Source: JBCBCP01 sp039817385
Lineage (GTDB): Bacteria; Pseudomonadota; Alphaproteobacteria; Rhodobacterales; Rhodobacteraceae
DNA length: 64,000 nt
NCBI GenBank assembly: GCA_039817385.1
Contig: JBCBVY010000002.1
Location: 372,001-436,000, forward strand
Direction: 5' to 3'
Positions 15,563 to 24,117 of this stretch are shown here, in pieces. Both the position numbers and the translations under genes were made by a program. The notes beneath the pieces are model-generated. The model was not told the DNA's origin and ran no database searches. It saw nothing but the letters and a program-made list of their open reading frames with translations. Position 1 is the stretch's first letter; every line of letters begins with the position of its first letter.

Positions 15563-16078
15563 ATGATCTCGACCCTTGCCCTTTTCGTGCGCGCGATGGA
15601 CCGTGCGCTGCTGCCCGAAACCCACCGCCTGACGCTTGAGGCCGTGTGCATCGACGTGCAAAGGCGCATGGGGATGGACCTTCTGGAGCCGGACGAGGCC
15701 CGCGCGATTATGGCGGAAATCGACGCAAAGGCCTCCGCTCTGCTGGCCGTTCTGGCGATCATCCTCGCCGCGTCCGCCTTTGTCTTTTCTTTGTCGCAGA
15801 CCTGGCTCGCGCTGATCCTGATGATCGCGCAGGTGGCGGTGATCTCTGTGTCGATCCTGTACCTGCTGCGCTGCCTGATCTACGAGCCCGCGCCGCACCT
15901 GCGCCAGATCTTCGAGATGGGCGAGGCGCTGAACGAAAATGCCCTCCAGATCGAGGCGATCAAGCAGGTCAGCTATTTCAACCGGGTGATCGTCCAAACG
16001 GTGGTGACGTCGGTTCTGTTCTTCGTTATGTCCGCGCTGATTGGCATCGACGCTATGATGACGGGAACCGCGCAATGA
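15563..16078 (+). CDS. Three-helix membrane protein coupled to pheT, unknown function
   Basis: 171 aa. The N-terminal 55 residues are soluble, ending in AEIDAKASALL; then two adjacent transmembrane helices (about 58-79 and 81-103), an amphipathic cytoplasmic segment (about 107-140, PAPHLRQIFEMGEALNENAL) and a third helix (about 143-165). The D-x-KAS-x-LL motif entering a pair of helices recalls the Pycsar-TM / DUF5706 style of membrane proteins, but no cyclase is nearby and the match is by eye. The stop overlaps the pheT start by four bases (ATGA at 16075-16078), so pheT translation is probably coupled to it. Confidence 0.8.
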   Translation: MISTLALFVRAMDRALLPETHRLTLEAVCIDVQRRMGMDLLEPDEARAIMAEIDAKASALLAVLAIILAASAFVFSLSQTWLALILMIAQVAVISVSILYLLRCLIYEPAPHLRQIFEMGEALNENALQIEAIKQVSYFNRVIVQTVVTSVLFFVMSALIGIDAMMTGTAQ

Positions 16079-18474
16079 AATTCACGCTGTCCTGGCTGAA
16101 AGATCACCTTGAGACTTCGGCCACCCTGGATGAGATCACCTATGCCCTGACGGACCTTGGCCTTGAGGTCGAGGAGGTCACGGATCGCGGCGCTGCGCTG
16201 GCCGAATTTACCATCGGCAAGGTGCTGAGCGCGGAGAAGCATCCCGACGCCGACCGGCTGCGCGTGTGCCAGGTGGCAACGGATGAGGGCACAAAGCAGA
16301 TCATCTGCGGCGCCCCCAATGCGCGGGAGGGGATCACCGTGGTTGTCGCCAAGCCGGGGGTCTACGTGCCCGGGATCGACACGACCATCGGCGTGGGCAA
16401 GATCCGCGGGATTGAGTCGTTTGGCATGATGGCGTCCGAGCGGGAGATGGAGCTATCGGACGAGCATGACGGCATCATCGAATTGCCCTCTGGTGAGGTC
16501 GGGGATCGTTTTGTCGACTGGCTGGCGGCCCATGACCCGGCCAAGGTCGACCCGGTGATCGAGATTGCGATCACCCCCAACCGCCCCGATGCGCTCGGCG
16601 TGCGCGGCATTGCACGCGATCTGGCGGCGCGGGGCCTTGGTACGCTGAAGCCCGCCTATGAGGCGCAGGTCGAAGGCGCGTTCCCCTGTCCGATCTCCGT
16701 CACCATTGACGAGGATACGGTTGATCAATGCCCGGTCTTCTTTGGCCGGATGATCCGCGGTGTGAAAAACGGGCCCAGCCCCGACTGGCTTCAGGATCGC
16801 CTGCGCGCCATCGGCCTGCGCCCGATCAGCTTCCTCGTCGATGTGACCAATTACTTCACCTACGACCTGAACCGCCCCCTGCACGTCTTTGACGTGGCCA
16901 AGGTGGCGGGCGGTGCGCTGCGGGTGCACCGGGCCGCGGGCGGCGAAGAGCTGACCGCGCTGGATGAGAAGACCTACGTGATGCAAGAAGGGATGACGCT
17001 CATCTCTGACACAAACGGGGTCGAAAGCATCGGCGGCGTGATGGGCGGGCTGCACTCCGGCTGCACGCCCGAGACGACGGATGTCTTCGTGGAGGCGGCC
17101 TATTTCGACCCGATCCGCACTGCTTACACAGGCCGCGCGCTCAAGATCAATTCGGACGCGCGCTACCGGTTCGAGCGGGGGATCGACCCGACGTTTACCC
17201 CGCAGGGTCTTGATCTGGCCTGCGAGATGATCGTGGACATTGCGGGCGGTGAGGTGTCGGACGTCGTGCAGGCTGGGGCAATCCCCAACACCGCGCGCGC
17301 CTACAAGCTGAACGCAAAGCGGGTCGAAAGCCTTGTGGGCATGGAAATCCCCGAGGCGACGCAGCGCCAGACGCTCACCGCGCTCGGCTTCACGTTGGAA
17401 GGGGACATGGCCCATGTGCCCAGCTGGCGCCCCGATGTGATGGGAGAAGCCGACCTAGTCGAAGAGGTCGCGCGTATTGCGTCCCTGACCAAGCTTGAGG
17501 GGCGGCCCTTGCGCCGCTTGACCCCGGGTGTGGCCACGCCCGTGATGACGCCGATGCAGCGCCGCGAGCAGATCGCGCGCCGGACCGCGGCGGCGCTCGG
17601 CTATAACGAACTGGTCACCTACAGCTTTATCGACAAGGCGTCGGCGGCTCTCTTTGGTGGCGGCGACGATGCAACAATGCTCGCCAACCCAATCGCGTCC
17701 GACATGAGCCATATGCGCCCCGCGCTGCTGCCCGGGCTACTAAAGGCCGCGGCCCGCAATCAGGCGCGTGGTCACGCGAACCTCGCGTTCTTTGAGGTCG
17801 GCCCTGCCTTTCACGGCGGCGAGCCGGAAGAGCAGCACCTGCTGGTCTCGGGCCTTCTGACGGGCCGCGCGACGTCAAAGGACATCCACGGGGAAAGCCG
17901 CGACGTGGACGTGTTTGACGTGAAGGCGGATGCCGAAGCGATCCTTGCCGCGATAGGCGCGCCCGCACGCGTGCAGATCCTGCGCGGCGCGTCCGAATGG
18001 TGGCACCCGGGCCGTCACGGCATGATCTGCCTTGGGCCGAAAAAGGTGCTGGGCGTCTTTGGTGAACTGCACCCCAAGGTGCTGGCGGCGATGGACGTGA
18101 AAGGCCCCGCGATGGCCTTCACGCTCTGGCCCGCCGAGGTGCCGATGCCGCGCAAGAGCGGGGCAAGCAAAGGTGCGCTTGAGGTTAGCGATCTGCAAGC
18201 AGTAGAGCGGGACTTTGCCTTTGTTGTCGATGCGGAGGTCGAGGCCCTTACGCTGGTGAACGCAGCGCTCGGTGCCGACAAGGGGCTGATCGAAGAGGTG
18301 CGCGTCTTTGACGAGTTCATCGGCGGCAGCCTTGGCGCGGGCAAGAAGAGCCTTGCCATCACCGTGCGCCTGCAACCCAAGGACGCAACGCTGAAAGAGG
18401 CGGAGATCGAAGCCGTTGGTGCCAAAATCATCGAAAAGGTCACAAAGGCCACCGGCGGCACGCTACGCGGCTAA
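16075..18474 (+). CDS. pheT: Phenylalanine-tRNA ligase beta subunit
   Basis: Beta chain of phenylalanyl-tRNA synthetase, 799 aa, normal length. The N-terminus MKFTLSWLKDHL is canonical. Next is the tRNA-binding/EMAP-II-like domain (about residues 40-150, with GKVLSAEKHPDADRLRVCQV and CGAPN). Then come the B3/B4 editing domain (around 220-400, RPISFLVDVTNYFTYDLNRP), the B5 domain (about 400-475), the catalytic-like core (ALGYNELVTYSFID), and a C-terminal anticodon-binding FDX-ACB domain (LQAVERDFAFVVD to the end). The start codon overlaps the upstream membrane-protein stop. The frame is open for another 143 codons upstream, but MKFTLSW is the family start. A strong hairpin follows the stop. 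Confidence 0.97.
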   Translation: MKFTLSWLKDHLETSATLDEITYALTDLGLEVEEVTDRGAALAEFTIGKVLSAEKHPDADRLRVCQVATDEGTKQIICGAPNAREGITVVVAKPGVYVPGIDTTIGVGKIRGIESFGMMASEREMELSDEHDGIIELPSGEVGDRFVDWLAAHDPAKVDPVIEIAITPNRPDALGVRGIARDLAARGLGTLKPAYEAQVEGAFPCPISVTIDEDTVDQCPVFFGRMIRGVKNGPSPDWLQDRLRAIGLRPISFLVDVTNYFTYDLNRPLHVFDVAKVAGGALRVHRAAGGEELTALDEKTYVMQEGMTLISDTNGVESIGGVMGGLHSGCTPETTDVFVEAAYFDPIRTAYTGRALKINSDARYRFERGIDPTFTPQGLDLACEMIVDIAGGEVSDVVQAGAIPNTARAYKLNAKRVESLVGMEIPEATQRQTLTALGFTLEGDMAHVPSWRPDVMGEADLVEEVARIASLTKLEGRPLRRLTPGVATPVMTPMQRREQIARRTAAALGYNELVTYSFIDKASAALFGGGDDATMLANPIASDMSHMRPALLPGLLKAAARNQARGHANLAFFEVGPAFHGGEPEEQHLLVSGLLTGRATSKDIHGESRDVDVFDVKADAEAILAAIGAPARVQILRGASEWWHPGRHGMICLGPKKVLGVFGELHPKVLAAMDVKGPAMAFTLWPAEVPMPRKSGASKGALEVSDLQAVERDFAFVVDAEVEALTLVNAALGADKGLIEEVRVFDEFIGGSLGAGKKSLAITVRLQPKDATLKEAEIEAVGAKIIEKVTKATGGTLRG

Positions 18475-18515
18475 GCAAATAAAACGGGCGCGTGGTCAAA
18501 CATCCACGCGCCCGT
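18474..18515 (-). terminator. Rho-independent terminator between convergent pheT and the surface-protein gene
   Basis: Perfect 12-bp stem ACGGGCGCGTGG (18484-18495) / CCACGCGCCCGT (18504-18515) with an eight-base loop. Read on the minus strand it is followed by TTTTATTT, a good U-tract for the surface-protein gene; it may also stop pheT transcripts from the other side. Confidence 0.78.
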
Positions 18516-18538
18516 TCGAATTGGATTGCTTGTGTAGG

Positions 18539-19174
18539 TCAGGCTGCCTTGCGCCGCCGGCGCATGAAGCCCACCGCACCCAAACCGCCCAGCATAAGAA
18601 GTCCGCTGGCAGGCAGAGGGACCGCGCCACTGATTGTGATTTCGGCCAGACGCTCGTCGGTGCCGACGTCGCTCGCGAAGGTGAAAAGAGTGCCAGCTAC
18701 GGCGACGGCCGGGTTGAAGAACGCGGTAAGAGACCCGCCATTGCCAAGCGACAGAAACCCGTTGAGCGGGCTGGTCGTGCCGTCGAACGTGCCGAGCGTT
18801 GCCACGCTGTTATCCACACCCGCGTTGCCCGCGGTCGCTCCTTTGAGCTGTGTGCCAGAGGTCATCCCACCTGCCGTGAATTGAAAGCTGGACGCCGCCG
18901 TGAAGCTGGAAGTCGACGAACCAATCACCAATGCGTCGACGTCAAAACCGGTCGTCTGACCGCCCGTTTCGCTCAACAAGGCCGAGTCGGTGATCGTCAC
19001 GGAGGATACCGATTTGAGACCCAGCGCGCTCAGATCAATTTGATAGCCAAATTCGCCGGCCACGGTCGTTTCGGCGTCGATCAGGGCTTGTCCAGAAATA
19101 GTTATTGTCGCAGCTGACGCGGCAGAGGCTGCAAACGGTGCGGCAGCTAATGCCAGAACACGTAAAAAATTCAT
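18539..19174 (-). CDS. Secreted surface protein with VPLPA/PEP-CTERM-type sorting tail
   Basis: 211 aa. A signal peptide (MNFLRVLALAAAPFAASAA, cleavage near SAA-TI) leads a Ser/Thr/Gly-rich, Cys-free mature region of about 165 residues with short repeated beta-strand-like segments. The C-terminus is VPLPASGLLMLGGLGAVGFM followed by RRRRKAA: motif, hydrophobic helix, basic tail, which is the layout recognised by exosortase-type systems in Rhodobacterales (VPLPA-CTERM). Such proteins are linked to exopolysaccharide and biofilm matrix. No exosortase gene lies in the window. The 168-base region upstream is AT-rich and probably holds the promoter. Confidence 0.86.
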   Translation of the reverse strand: MNFLRVLALAAAPFAASAASAATITISGQALIDAETTVAGEFGYQIDLSALGLKSVSSVTITDSALLSETGGQTTGFDVDALVIGSSTSSFTAASSFQFTAGGMTSGTQLKGATAGNAGVDNSVATLGTFDGTTSPLNGFLSLGNGGSLTAFFNPAVAVAGTLFTFASDVGTDERLAEITISGAVPLPASGLLMLGGLGAVGFMRRRRKAA

Positions 19175-19342
19175 GTGGAATCACTCCAAATTACCCGCCA
19201 AAGAAAATAGCAGGTGGTTGGGGGGTTAACAAAGCGCTAATTCGTCGAAAAGAAGCGGAAAGACCATAGATTTGCCTAATTCTATTTGGGGTAGAAATTG
19301 CATGGTCAAAAGCGTAAACAATACGTCGGAAAGGGGCTGATT

Positions 19343-19792
19343 GTGCATCTTTGTGTATATCTATCCGGTGAGATTCATACGGATTGGCGTGATCGGATCA
19401 TCGATGGGGCGAAGGGAGTCGCCGTGACTTTTTTGTCTCCGGTGACGGATCATGCCGCAAGCGACGAGTGTGGCGTGGCCATCCTCGGCGCCGAGGACAG
19501 CAAGTTCTGGCACGACCACAAGGGCGCGAAGCTGAACGCAATCCGGACGCGAACGGCGATCGAAGCTGCCGACGTCGTCGTCGTGCGCTTTGGCGAGAAG
19601 TACAAGCAGTGGAACGCGGCCTTTGACGCAGGGTATGCCGCGGCGCTGGGCAAATCGCTGATCGTGCTGCATGATCCTGATCATCAACATGCCCTGAAAG
19701 AAGTGGACGCCGCGGCGCTGGCTGTGGCCAAAGAGCCAGAGCAGGTCGTGCAGATCTTGGCATATGTCCTGAACGGAACGCTGCCCGGCTGA
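19343..19792 (+). CDS. ytoQ: YtoQ-family protein
   Basis: 149 aa starting at GTG 19343 (protein M-HLCVYLSGEIHTDWRD); AAGGGG at 19331-19336 fits this start better than ATG 19298. The sequence matches the YtoQ family (nucleoside 2-deoxyribosyltransferase-like fold): the N-terminal YLSGEIHTDWRD, central ILGAEDSKFW, RTRTAIEAADVVVVRFGEKYKQWNAAFDAGYA, and GKSLIVLHD. Function unproven; the fold suggests nucleotide or nucleoside binding. No cotranscribed partner is evident: it is divergent from the surface-protein gene and 92 bases before the oxidoreductase gene. Confidence 0.85.
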   Translation: MHLCVYLSGEIHTDWRDRIIDGAKGVAVTFLSPVTDHAASDECGVAILGAEDSKFWHDHKGAKLNAIRTRTAIEAADVVVVRFGEKYKQWNAAFDAGYAAALGKSLIVLHDPDHQHALKEVDAAALAVAKEPEQVVQILAYVLNGTLPG

Positions 19793-19884
19793 CGGGACGC
19801 GCCGCCTGCGCGGCATCGCCCGCCCGCCGGCCCTTGGCGCGCGCCGCTGTCACCGTTTAGGCTGAGGCCAAAGGGGAGGGGCGC

Positions 19885-21474
19885 ATGAAATATGACTATG
19901 TCATTGTAGGCGGCGGGTCCGCGGGCTGTGTGATGGCCGCGCGGCTGAGCGAGGATGCGGATGTTTCCGTCTGCCTGATCGAGGCGGGCGGGTCGGGGCG
20001 TGATCTGTTTATCCGCGCGCCCGCGCTGGTAGCGGGCATGATCTCTGGCCGGCCGCAGGTCAACAACTGGGCCTTTCACACCGAACCGCAGCCCGGGCTG
20101 AACGGCCGCCGCGGGTTTCAGCCGCGCGGCAAGGCGCTGGGCGGATCAAGCGCGATTAATGCGATGCTCTACGTGCGCGGGCATCCAGGCGACTATGACG
20201 AATGGGCCGATCTGGGCTGTGAGGGCTGGGATTGGCGCAGCGTGCTGCCCTATTTCCGCAAGGCCGAAGGCAACGCGCGCGGCGCGGATGCGCTGCATGG
20301 GGCGGACGGGCCCTTGCAGGTCGGCGACCAGTCCGAATCGCGCGCGATTTCCCATGCCTTTGTCGAGGCGGCGGCGCAAACGCAGGTGCCGCGAAACGAC
20401 GATTTCAATGGTCCGACGCAGGAGGGTGTCGGGCTTTACCAGGTCACGCAGTTTCATGACGGGCCAAAGCGGGGCGAGCGATGCTCTGCCGCGGCGGCCT
20501 ATCTGCCCAGCGACGTGCGCGCGCGGCCCAACCTAACCGTGAAAACCAAGCTCAGGGTCTATCGCGTCGTGCTTGAAGACGGCCGCGCGGTTGGTGTCTC
20601 GGTCGGCGATCAAGTCATCCGGGCGCGCCGCGAGGTGATCCTGAGCGCTGGTGCCTTCGGCTCGCCTCAACTGTTGCTGCTGTCGGGGATTGGCCCGCGG
20701 GAAGAGCTTGCGGCGCACGGGATCGACGTGGCGCATGAACTGCCGGGGGTGGGGCAGAACCTGCAGGATCATCTGGATTACATCCTGACCTATCGGTCCA
20801 AACGGGACGATGTGGTGGGGCTTGGCCCGAAGGGCCTTGTCGCGCTGGCACGCGCCGGGCTGCGCTGGCGCAAAGATGGCACGGGCCTTTTTGCCTCGCC
20901 CTTTGCCGAAGGCGGCGCCTTTTTGAAATCGCACCCGGACGCTGGGCGGCCTGATCTGCAACTGCATTTTGTCGTCAGCATTGTGGACCAGCACATGCGC
21001 AAGCTGCATTTCCGCTTTGGCTATTCCTGCCATGTCTGCGTGCTGCGGCCCCGCTCGCGCGGGCATGTCGGGCTACGCTCTGCCAATCCGCGCCACGCGC
21101 CGCGCATCGATCCGGCCTATCTGAGTGATGCGCGTGATCTGGACCTGCTCAAGGCTGGCGCGCGCAAGATGCAGGATATCCTGACCGCGCCGCCACTCGA
21201 TCCGTGGCGGGGCAAACAGCTTTATGCCCATGACGGAAGCGATGCGGCGCTCGAGGCGGATATCAGGCAGCGGGCCGACACGATCTATCACCCCGTGGGT
21301 ACGTGCAAGATGGGTGTCGATGAGATGGCCGTGGTGGACGCGGAGGCGCGGGTATATGGCGTGCCCGGCCTGCGCGTTGTTGATGCGTCGGTGATGCCGC
21401 GCCTTGTGGGCGGGAACACGAACGCGCCGACGATCATGATCGCGGAGAAAGTCGCGGACGCGATGCGGGCTTGA
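19885..21474 (+). CDS. GMC-family FAD oxidoreductase (choline/alcohol dehydrogenase-like)
   Basis: 529 aa, usual length for bacterial choline dehydrogenase or polyethylene-glycol/alcohol dehydrogenase homologues. The FAD-binding N-terminus is YVIVGGGSAGCVMAARLSE (residues 5-23). GMC signature 1 is present as RGKALGGSSAINAMLYVRGH, signature 2 as GAFGSPQLLLLSGIGP, and the active-site His pair in IYHPVGTCKMG and LVGGNTNAPTIMIAEK. It oxidises an alcohol and passes electrons to quinone or oxygen; no BetB, BetI or transporter gene is adjacent, so a glycine-betaine role is not supported. GGGGAGGGG just before 19885 acts as ribosome binding site. Confidence 0.93.
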   Translation: MKYDYVIVGGGSAGCVMAARLSEDADVSVCLIEAGGSGRDLFIRAPALVAGMISGRPQVNNWAFHTEPQPGLNGRRGFQPRGKALGGSSAINAMLYVRGHPGDYDEWADLGCEGWDWRSVLPYFRKAEGNARGADALHGADGPLQVGDQSESRAISHAFVEAAAQTQVPRNDDFNGPTQEGVGLYQVTQFHDGPKRGERCSAAAAYLPSDVRARPNLTVKTKLRVYRVVLEDGRAVGVSVGDQVIRARREVILSAGAFGSPQLLLLSGIGPREELAAHGIDVAHELPGVGQNLQDHLDYILTYRSKRDDVVGLGPKGLVALARAGLRWRKDGTGLFASPFAEGGAFLKSHPDAGRPDLQLHFVVSIVDQHMRKLHFRFGYSCHVCVLRPRSRGHVGLRSANPRHAPRIDPAYLSDARDLDLLKAGARKMQDILTAPPLDPWRGKQLYAHDGSDAALEADIRQRADTIYHPVGTCKMGVDEMAVVDAEARVYGVPGLRVVDASVMPRLVGGNTNAPTIMIAEKVADAMRA

Positions 21475-21483
21475 AGCAGGAAA

Positions 21484-21544
21484 GGGGGCTTTGCCCCCTC
21501 GCGCTGCGCGCTCACCCCCAGGATTTTTTGGAACAGAGAAGGAT
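21484..21544 (+). repeat. Dispersed intergenic element, copy 2 (hairpin plus AT box)
   Basis: Hairpin GGGGGC-TTT-GCCCCC (21484-21498), then at 21515-21544 CCCCCAGGATTTTTTGGAAC and AGAGAAGGAT. It lies between the convergent oxidoreductase and glutathione-transferase genes and touches the latter's stop codon, so it may also help end transcription. Confidence 0.55.
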
Positions 21545-22242
21545 CAGGGCCGGGGTGGGATGTTTCGGCCTTTTTGTACGGCAGGGCGGGCGTTGAAGCG
21601 GTCAAGATAGGCGACGAGGTTCGTGTGCCCGTCCCAGTTCAGCACCTCCTGCGCGCCGTAGAACTCCAGCGCGCTGAGCCACGGGGCAATCGCGATGTCG
21701 GCGATGGAGTAGCTGCCGGTGATCCAGTCCTTGCCCTCCAGTTCCTGCTCCAGCACAGCCAGCAGGCGCTTGGCTTCGCCCACATACCGTTCTTGCGGGC
21801 GTTTATCCTCCCACTCCGACCCGGCGAATTTGTAGAAAAAGCCCATCTGGCCCAGCATCGGGCCAAGGCCGCCCATCTGGAACATCAGCCATTGGAGCGT
21901 CTTGGCGCGCTCTGCGGGGTCTTCGCCGATCAGCTGGCCCGTCTTGTCCGCGAGGTAGATCAGGATCGCTCCCGATTCGAAGAGGCCGATCGGCGCGCCG
22001 GCGGGGCCGTCCGGGTCGATAATGGCCGGGATTTTGTTGTTGGGGTTCAGCGACAGGAATTCGGGGCTTTTGACGTCCGAATCGGCCAGCGTGACAAGGT
22101 GCGGCTCATAGGGCAGGCGCATTTCCTCCAGCGCGATGGAGACCTTAACGCCGTTGGGCGTCGGAAAGCTGAAGAGTTGCAGGAGGCCAGGGTGTTTGGG
22201 CGTCCATTTGTGGGTAATCGGGAAGGCGCTGAGGTCAGCCAT
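21544..22242 (-). CDS. Glutathione S-transferase, YghU/YfcG (Nu-class) type
   Basis: 232 aa. The thioredoxin-like N-terminal domain contains FSFPTPNGVKVSIALEEM, PEFLSLNPNNKIPAIIDPDG and LFESGAILIYLADKTG, the ESGAIL being the glutathione gamma-glutamyl contact. The all-helical C-terminal domain has WLMFQMGGLGPMLGQ and YSIADIAIAPWL. The TPNG motif replaces a catalytic Tyr/Ser/Cys and is typical of the YghU/YfcG disulfide-bond oxidoreductase branch. Cytosolic. The gene is divergent from mscL (136 bases apart) and probably monocistronic. Confidence 0.92.
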   Translation of the reverse strand: MADLSAFPITHKWTPKHPGLLQLFSFPTPNGVKVSIALEEMRLPYEPHLVTLADSDVKSPEFLSLNPNNKIPAIIDPDGPAGAPIGLFESGAILIYLADKTGQLIGEDPAERAKTLQWLMFQMGGLGPMLGQMGFFYKFAGSEWEDKRPQERYVGEAKRLLAVLEQELEGKDWITGSYSIADIAIAPWLSALEFYGAQEVLNWDGHTNLVAYLDRFNARPAVQKGRNIPPRP

Positions 22243-22378
22243 TGGTCATCTCCTGCTGCGTTTGACCGAATGTAACGCAAATTCCCCGCGCCGTGCGCGC
22301 GTACCCTGTGCTGTGGTGTGATAACCATTGCGCGCAGGCGCACGTTGGGGGCGCCGGAATGCAGCACGGGGAGTTATC

Positions 22379-22810
22379 ATGCTGAACGAGTTCAAAGATT
22401 TCATCGCCAAAGGCAATGTCATGGACATGGCCGTTGGTATCATCATCGGGGCCGCGTTTACGGCTATTGTCCAGTCGATGGTCAACGATCTGATCAACCC
22501 TTTTGTCGGGTTGTTCCTGGGCGGGGTGGATTTCACCAACCTCTACGTTGTGCTGTCGGGCGACGTGCCCGCGGGCGTTGGCCTTGAGGCCGCGCGCGAG
22601 GCGGGGGCGGCCGTGTTTGCCTATGGCGCCTTTATCATGGCCGTGATCAACTTCCTGATCATCGCCTTCGTCGTGTTCATGCTGGTGCGCTACGTGAACA
22701 AGCTGAAAGCGATGGCCGCAAAGCCCGAAGCGCCCGCCGAGGAGGCACCCGCAGGCCCGACCGAGCTGGACATCCTGATGGAGATCCGCGACGGCCTGAA
22801 AGCCCGCTAA
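22379..22810 (+). CDS. mscL: Large-conductance mechanosensitive channel
   Basis: 143 aa pore-forming subunit of the homopentameric emergency valve opened by hypo-osmotic shock. The N-terminus MLNEFKDFIAKGNVMDMAVG is diagnostic, with the first helix and the Gly/Ala constriction GIIIGAAFTAIV following. A periplasmic loop (about residues 45-80) leads to the second helix FIMAVINFLIIAFVVFMLVR and a charged C-terminal helix. Residues 115-127 form a Glu/Pro/Ala linker. The start at 22379 is preceded by GGGGAG. Confidence 0.96.
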   Translation: MLNEFKDFIAKGNVMDMAVGIIIGAAFTAIVQSMVNDLINPFVGLFLGGVDFTNLYVVLSGDVPAGVGLEAAREAGAAVFAYGAFIMAVINFLIIAFVVFMLVRYVNKLKAMAAKPEAPAEEAPAGPTELDILMEIRDGLKAR

Positions 22811-22824
22811 AGGGACCAGAACCT

Positions 22825-22852
22825 GTAGGATGGGCAATATTGCCCATCCTAC
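22825..22852. repeat. Perfect 28-base palindrome of the GTAGGATGGG type
   Basis: GTAGGATGGGCAAT (22825-22838) is followed at once by its exact reverse complement. It sits between the convergent mscL and ald stops, where it may act as a bidirectional terminator. A related shorter element, with GTAGGGTGGG, occurs at 38241-38262. Confidence 0.7.
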
Positions 22853-22862
22853 CTCGTGCGCG

Positions 22863-23981
22863 TCAGCCCTTGAGCGCGAGGGCCGGCGACAGCACGTCGA
22901 TCCCCAGCGCCTTGCCAACCGCGTAGTAGGTCAGCCGCCCCGCGTGCACGTTGAGCCCTGCGAGCAGGTGTTCGTCCTCCGCGCAGGCCTGCCGCCAGCC
23001 CTTGTCCGCCAAGGCCAGCAGGAAGGGCAGGGTGGCGTTGCCCAGCGCCAGCGTTGAGGTCCGTGCGACCGCGCCCGGCATGTTGGCAACACAGTAGTGC
23101 ATGATCCCGTCCACCTCGTAGATCGGGTCTTCATGCGTGGTGGGTTTTGACGTCTCAAAACAGCCGCCTTGGTCGATGGCCACGTCGACGATCGCAGCGC
23201 CGGGTTTCATCGTGCTGAGCTGCGCGCGGGTGACCAGCTTGGGCGCCGCCGCGCCGGGGATCAGGACCGCGCCGACGACCAGGTCGGCCTGTGCGACCAG
23301 TTCCGCAGTGTTGCCTGCGCTGGCGTAGCGGGTCTTGAAGAGGCCGCCAAAGGCGTCATCCAAGTACCGCATCCGGGGCAGGGACCGGTCGAGCACCGTC
23401 ACATCCGCACCCATGCCCGCCGCCACCCGCGCCGCGTGGGTGCCCACAACGCCGCCGCCGATCACGACGACCTCCGCGGGGCCAACCCCCGGCACGCCGC
23501 CCATCAGCACACCGCGCCCGCCATTGGCTTTTTGCAGCGTCCACGCGCCGACTTGTGGCGCCAGCTTGCCTGCGACCTCCGACATCGGCGCGAGCAGGGG
23601 CAAGCCGCCTTGCGCATCGGTCACCGTCTCGTAGGCGATCGCGGTGCAGCCGCTTTCCATCAGGTCGCGGGTCTGGTCCGGGTCGGGGGCGAGGTGCAGG
23701 TAGGTAAACAGCACCTGCCCCTCGCGCAGCATCATGCGCTCGCCTGCCTGCGGCTCTTTGACCTTTACGATCATGTCGGCGCGGGCAAACACCTCTGCCG
23801 CATCCGCCGCGATCTGCGCGCCCGCGGCGGTGTAGTTCGCATCGTCGAAGCCCGCGCCTTGTCCCGCGCCCGCCTCCACCAGCACACCGTGGCCGTGAGA
23901 GGCCGCCTCGCGCGCGGCGTTGGGGGTCAAGCCGACGCGGAATTCCTGCGCCTTGATCTCCTTGGGGCATCCGATCAGCAT
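22863..23981 (-). CDS. ald: Alanine dehydrogenase
   Basis: NAD-dependent L-alanine dehydrogenase, 372 aa, normal length; interconverts alanine with pyruvate plus ammonia. The N-terminal AlaDh/PNT domain begins MLIGCPKEIKAQEFRVGLTP (substrate Arg of RVGLTP), with Lys in MIVKVKEPQ and the catalytic His in LFTYLHLAPD. The NAD-binding Rossmann motif VVIGGGVVGTHAARVAAGMG comes in the middle, followed by DVAIDQGGCFETSKPTTH and MPGAVARTSTLALGNATLP at the C-terminal part. It is divergent from an Lrp-type regulator gene, the usual arrangement for alanine-responsive control. The 28-base palindrome lies just beyond its stop. Confidence 0.96.
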   Translation of the reverse strand: MLIGCPKEIKAQEFRVGLTPNAAREAASHGHGVLVEAGAGQGAGFDDANYTAAGAQIAADAAEVFARADMIVKVKEPQAGERMMLREGQVLFTYLHLAPDPDQTRDLMESGCTAIAYETVTDAQGGLPLLAPMSEVAGKLAPQVGAWTLQKANGGRGVLMGGVPGVGPAEVVVIGGGVVGTHAARVAAGMGADVTVLDRSLPRMRYLDDAFGGLFKTRYASAGNTAELVAQADLVVGAVLIPGAAAPKLVTRAQLSTMKPGAAIVDVAIDQGGCFETSKPTTHEDPIYEVDGIMHYCVANMPGAVARTSTLALGNATLPFLLALADKGWRQACAEDEHLLAGLNVHAGRLTYYAVGKALGIDVLSPALALKG

Positions 23982-24117
23982 GGGGTCCTCCTTCCGTAGC
24001 TAGGCATGATCTTGCGGCGATTCCCGGTCAAAGGGTTGCGAAAGATGGCTCGCCAAGGGCCGCACTGCTCGAATACCATTGCGCAAAACGGCCCTGATTG
24101 CGGAGAATCTTGCACCA

